Shown here: positions 7,625-8,786 of the stretch, one piece after another
Layout: every line of letters starts with the position of its first letter
Position numbering within the stretch: position 1 is the first letter of the stretch
Assembly: GCA_031279575.1 (NCBI GenBank)
Contig: JAITIG010000118.1
Coordinates: 1-8,786, forward strand
Direction: 5' to 3'
Length of the DNA stretch: 8,786 nt
Origin: Bifidobacteriaceae bacterium
Lineage (GTDB): Bacteria; Actinomycetota; Actinomycetes; Actinomycetales; WQXJ01
Made by a program: the position numbers and the translations under genes
The notes under the pieces: model-generated
What the model saw: only the letters and a program-made list of their open reading frames with translations
Told to the model about the DNA's origin: nothing
Databases searched by the model: none

Positions 7625-7674
7625 CGGCGCGGCCCGCGCCGCGTCCCCGACCAGGCTACCGCCGCGCGCGGCGG
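7625..7674. other. Two perfect GC-only inverted repeats between the PIN toxin gene and pyk
   Basis: CGGCGCGG (7625-7632) and CCGCGCCG (7634-7641) are exact reverse complements separated by one base. CCGCCGCGCGCGGCGG (7659-7674) is a perfect 16-bp palindrome. Both lie in the 87-nt gap between the end of the toxin gene and the start of pyk. They could form hairpins that terminate toxin-antitoxin transcription or shape the pyk leader. Neither is followed by a T-rich run, so classical intrinsic termination is not supported. Short GC palindromes also arise easily at this base composition. Confidence 0.45.
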
Positions 7675-7693
7675 GGGCGGCGGGCGCGGGCGG

Positions 7694-8128
7694 TCACCCT
7701 CCAGGCGCCAATTCGCGAATCTCGAGCCCGTCGAAGCGGCGGAAGTCCCGGTCGAACGTCGCCACCGGGCAGCCCAGGCGCAAAGCCACGCTGGCCAGAT
7801 AGGCGTCGGGGACCAAGTTGCCGACCGCCGACGCGGCGGCGCAAAGACCCAGGAAGCCGCCCGGGCCGGCCTCGCCTGGAGACGGCAAGTACCCGGGCGC
7901 AGCGACCACGGCCTCGGCGAACTGGGTGATCTGCTCAATGGACAGGGGCTCGGTGAAAACGCGCCGGTTGGTCACAATCCGGACCAGCCCAACCCAAACC
8001 AGGTCTGGAATCAAGACGCCTCGGTCCGCCGACCCCAACTCCCCGGCCAGCCACGACCGCGTCTCCGCGTGCCGCGGATGGTCCGCCACCGCCGCCGCGA
8101 CCAGCACGTTCACATCGACGACTATCAA
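7694..8128 (-). CDS. vapC: PIN-domain toxin ribonuclease, VapC type
   Basis: The product is a predicted RNase toxin of a type II toxin-antitoxin pair, 144 residues, a typical VapC length. Acidic residues expected at the metal site are D5 (VVDVNVL), D108 (NLVPDAYLA) and D126/D128 (ATFDRDF). The central motif WVGLVRIVTNRRVF aligns with the gFLRi-TnpRvF block of actinobacterial PIN toxins. The Glu found there in many VapCs is replaced by Trp45; I recall this as common in the subfamily, so it need not mean inactivity. The start is TTG 8128, whose TTGA overlaps the antitoxin stop, so toxin translation is coupled to the antitoxin. The RNA target cannot be inferred. Family-level naming only. Confidence 0.9.
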   Translation of the reverse strand: MIVVDVNVLVAAAVADHPRHAETRSWLAGELGSADRGVLIPDLVWVGLVRIVTNRRVFTEPLSIEQITQFAEAVVAAPGYLPSPGEAGPGGFLGLCAAASAVGNLVPDAYLASVALRLGCPVATFDRDFRRFDGLEIRELAPGG

Positions 8129-8370
8129 GTCCCCGGACCGCCTTCTTCCATCGCCTCGAGCATCGACCGGTTGGACAACAGGTCGATTCCGCGCCGGACC
8201 TGGCCCGCCGGGAACGCCGGCAGCGCCACAGGGGCGGACCCGGCCGGGAGGCGCACCAGGTCCCGGCGGATCGCATCCTCCAAGTAGCCGCCCAAGGTCA
8301 TTTGGCGCTCGCGGGCGCGAGATTTCGCCTGGCGCAGCAGTTCGGCGTCCAGGTTGACTGTGGTGCGCAT
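8125..8370 (-). CDS. vapB: Ribbon-helix-helix antitoxin, VapB type
   Basis: The product is an 81-residue antitoxin expected to bind and neutralise the PIN toxin encoded next to it and to repress its own promoter as a dimer. The N-terminus MRTTVNLDAELLRQAKSRAR is the classic DNA-contacting strand and first helix of an RHH fold, and MTLGGYLEDAIRRDL forms the second helix. The tail (about 60-78, RRGIDLLSNRSMLEAMEE) resembles the toxin-wrapping segment of VapB proteins. The gene overlaps the toxin gene by 4 nt (TTGA). No Shine-Dalgarno sequence precedes ATG 8370; a -10-like TACCGT 7 nt upstream suggests a leaderless mRNA. Confidence 0.88.
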   Translation of the reverse strand: MRTTVNLDAELLRQAKSRARERQMTLGGYLEDAIRRDLVRLPAGSAPVALPAFPAGQVRRGIDLLSNRSMLEAMEEGGPGT

Positions 8371-8400
8371 GGCATCAACGGTATCGCATCACCAGCATCA
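8371..8400 (-). promoter_or_regulatory. Candidate leaderless promoter and operator of the vapBC pair
   Basis: On the minus strand TACCGT (8383-8378) fits the TANNNT -10 pattern and ends 7 nt before ATG 8370, which places initiation at the start codon. TGATGC occurs three times in the same 30 nt (plus-strand GCATCA at 8372, 8386 and 8395). These direct repeats are plausible half-sites for RHH self-repression. No -35 match was found. Confidence 0.4.
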
Positions 8401-8436
8401 CAGGTGGCCTCATCTTCCCGTTGAGCCGCGACGCCA

Positions 8437-8491
8437 ACCGGGGCGCGGCGGGGCTGGGAGCGGTCGCGCGGCACCGGACAACGTCCCGACC
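8437..8491. repeat. 55-bp direct repeat, copy 1
   Basis: This copy matches 8523-8577 at 53 of 55 positions, differing at 8442 (G versus C) and 8474 (C versus T). It contains GGTCG...CGACC as outer arms and GGACAACGTCC as an inner hairpin. It is non-coding by all signs. Confidence 0.9.
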
Positions 8492-8522
8492 ACACGGAGG
8501 AGCACCGCTGCACGGCGCCACC

Positions 8523-8577
8523 ACCGGCGCGCGGCGGGGCTGGGAGCGGTCGCGCGGCATCGGACAACGTCCCGACC
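8523..8577. repeat. 55-bp direct repeat, copy 2
   Basis: This is the second copy, 86 bp downstream of the first. Here the outer arms extend to 7 bp (GCGGTCG 8546-8552, CGACCGC 8573-8579), with GGAC-AAC-GTCC (8562-8572) nested inside and a 9-nt one-sided bulge. The unit could be a REP-like element or a regulatory duplication. Confidence 0.9.
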
Positions 8578-8614
8578 GCGCGGCGCGGCCCCGATGGCCG
8601 ATGCCGTCCGGCCA

Positions 8615-8636
8615 GTGGTGTATGTTGTGGTGTATG
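8615..8636 (+). promoter_or_regulatory. Candidate leaderless promoter with 10-bp direct repeat
   Basis: GTGGTGTATG occurs at 8615-8624 and again at 8627-8636, where it includes the ATG start at 8634. TATGTT (8621-8626) fits the TANNNT -10 pattern and ends 7 nt before ATG, so transcription probably begins at the start codon. The 12-bp repeat spacing, about one helical turn, suits a dimeric RHH repressor. No -35 match was found. Confidence 0.45.
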
Positions 8637-8786
8637 CGGCGCACCAACATTTACCTGGACGAGCCGTTGGTGGCGACGCTGGCGCGCCTGGCCGGCGACC
8701 GGGGCGTCTCGCAGGCGGCGCTGATCCGCCAGACCTTGCGCCAAGCCCTGCTCGACCCGGACGGCGGCCTCGAGGCCGACCTGGCG
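8634..8786 (+). CDS. Ribbon-helix-helix antitoxin-like protein; 3' partial
   Basis: The first 51 residues are visible before the right window edge. MRRTNIYLDEPLVATLARLA is an RHH strand and helix of the kind seen in VapB/CopG antitoxins, and GVSQAALIRQTLRQAL is the second helix. It probably represses its own promoter and is likely followed by a toxin gene outside the window, but that is inferred from the family. No ribosome binding site precedes ATG 8634, in keeping with a leaderless transcript. It differs in sequence from the leftward VapB, so the two are not a recent duplication. Confidence 0.8.
   Translation, partial: MRRTNIYLDEPLVATLARLAGDRGVSQAALIRQTLRQALLDPDGGLEADLA

Larger units (their letters stand above)
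8371..8633. other. Divergent intergenic region between two antitoxin-like genes
   Basis: These 263 nt separate the leftward vapBC pair from the rightward RHH gene. They hold a candidate promoter at each end and the two 55-bp direct repeats. I see no coding sequence; open frames on the minus strand here are repetitive Arg/Pro/Ala translations with no recognisable domain. Confidence 0.65.

Noticed and set aside
6041..8287. A 748-residue + strand open frame opposite pyk
   Set aside because: It lies antisense to a fully convincing pyruvate kinase and the VapC-like gene and is His/Gly/Arg-rich without domains.
8437..8577. CRISPR-like array
   Set aside because: There are only two copies, the 55-bp unit is too long, there is one 31-bp spacer, and no cas genes are present.
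8298..8744. Minus-strand frames through the intergenic repeats
   Set aside because: Their repeated peptide blocks simply reflect the 55-bp DNA repeat, and the ends overlap vapB and the partial RHH gene in other frames.

Overview
The window is a compact stretch of a very GC-rich genome, about three-quarters GC by eye, with proteins full of Ala, Gly and Arg. The gene types point to an actinobacterium: an L,D-transpeptidase with PG_binding_4-type repeats, a membrane protein resembling the actinobacterial DUF6297 group, an actinobacterial-style pyruvate kinase, a TrkA-N/RyR-repeat protein, and VapBC-type toxin-antitoxin genes with leaderless-looking promoters. I cannot name a genus.

Left block, + strand, 2-3991. 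(1) The 3' part of a membrane-anchored L,D-transpeptidase with a repetitive acidic Pro/Thr/Glu tail in front of its membrane anchor. (2) A small ABC ATPase that has no ATG, GTG or TTG start ahead of its Walker A motif; an ATT overlapping the transpeptidase stop and preceded by AAGGTGG is the best start. (3) A polytopic Ala-rich membrane protein starting 2 nt after the ATPase stop, presumably its transmembrane partner. The tight spacing implies one operon, and hence a two-gene ABC system expressed with a peptidoglycan cross-linking enzyme.

Middle block, - strand, 7606 to 3988. Pyruvate kinase (pyk) has a good ribosome binding site. It is followed after 4 nt by a membrane-anchored protein with a degenerate pore-like region, two Rossmann-like domains and two C-terminal RyR-type repeats. 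Translation of the second gene probably depends on a Shine-Dalgarno inside the end of pyk. This block meets the left block tail to tail, with stop codons overlapping as CTAA, so there is no room for a terminator between them.

Right block, 7694-8786. A VapBC-type pair (RHH antitoxin, PIN toxin, TTGA overlap) runs leftward. A second RHH antitoxin-like gene runs rightward and is cut by the window edge. Between the two lies a 263-nt divergent intergenic region holding two copies of a 55-bp direct repeat (53/55 identical, 86-bp period). Each gene has a TANNNT -10-like hexamer exactly 7 nt before its ATG, and short direct repeats lie in both start regions.

The most unusual items are the pyk-coupled RyR/TrkA-like protein with eroded ligand motifs, the probable ATT start, and the structured 55-bp repeat pair. 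No CRISPR array, transposase, rRNA or tRNA was seen.
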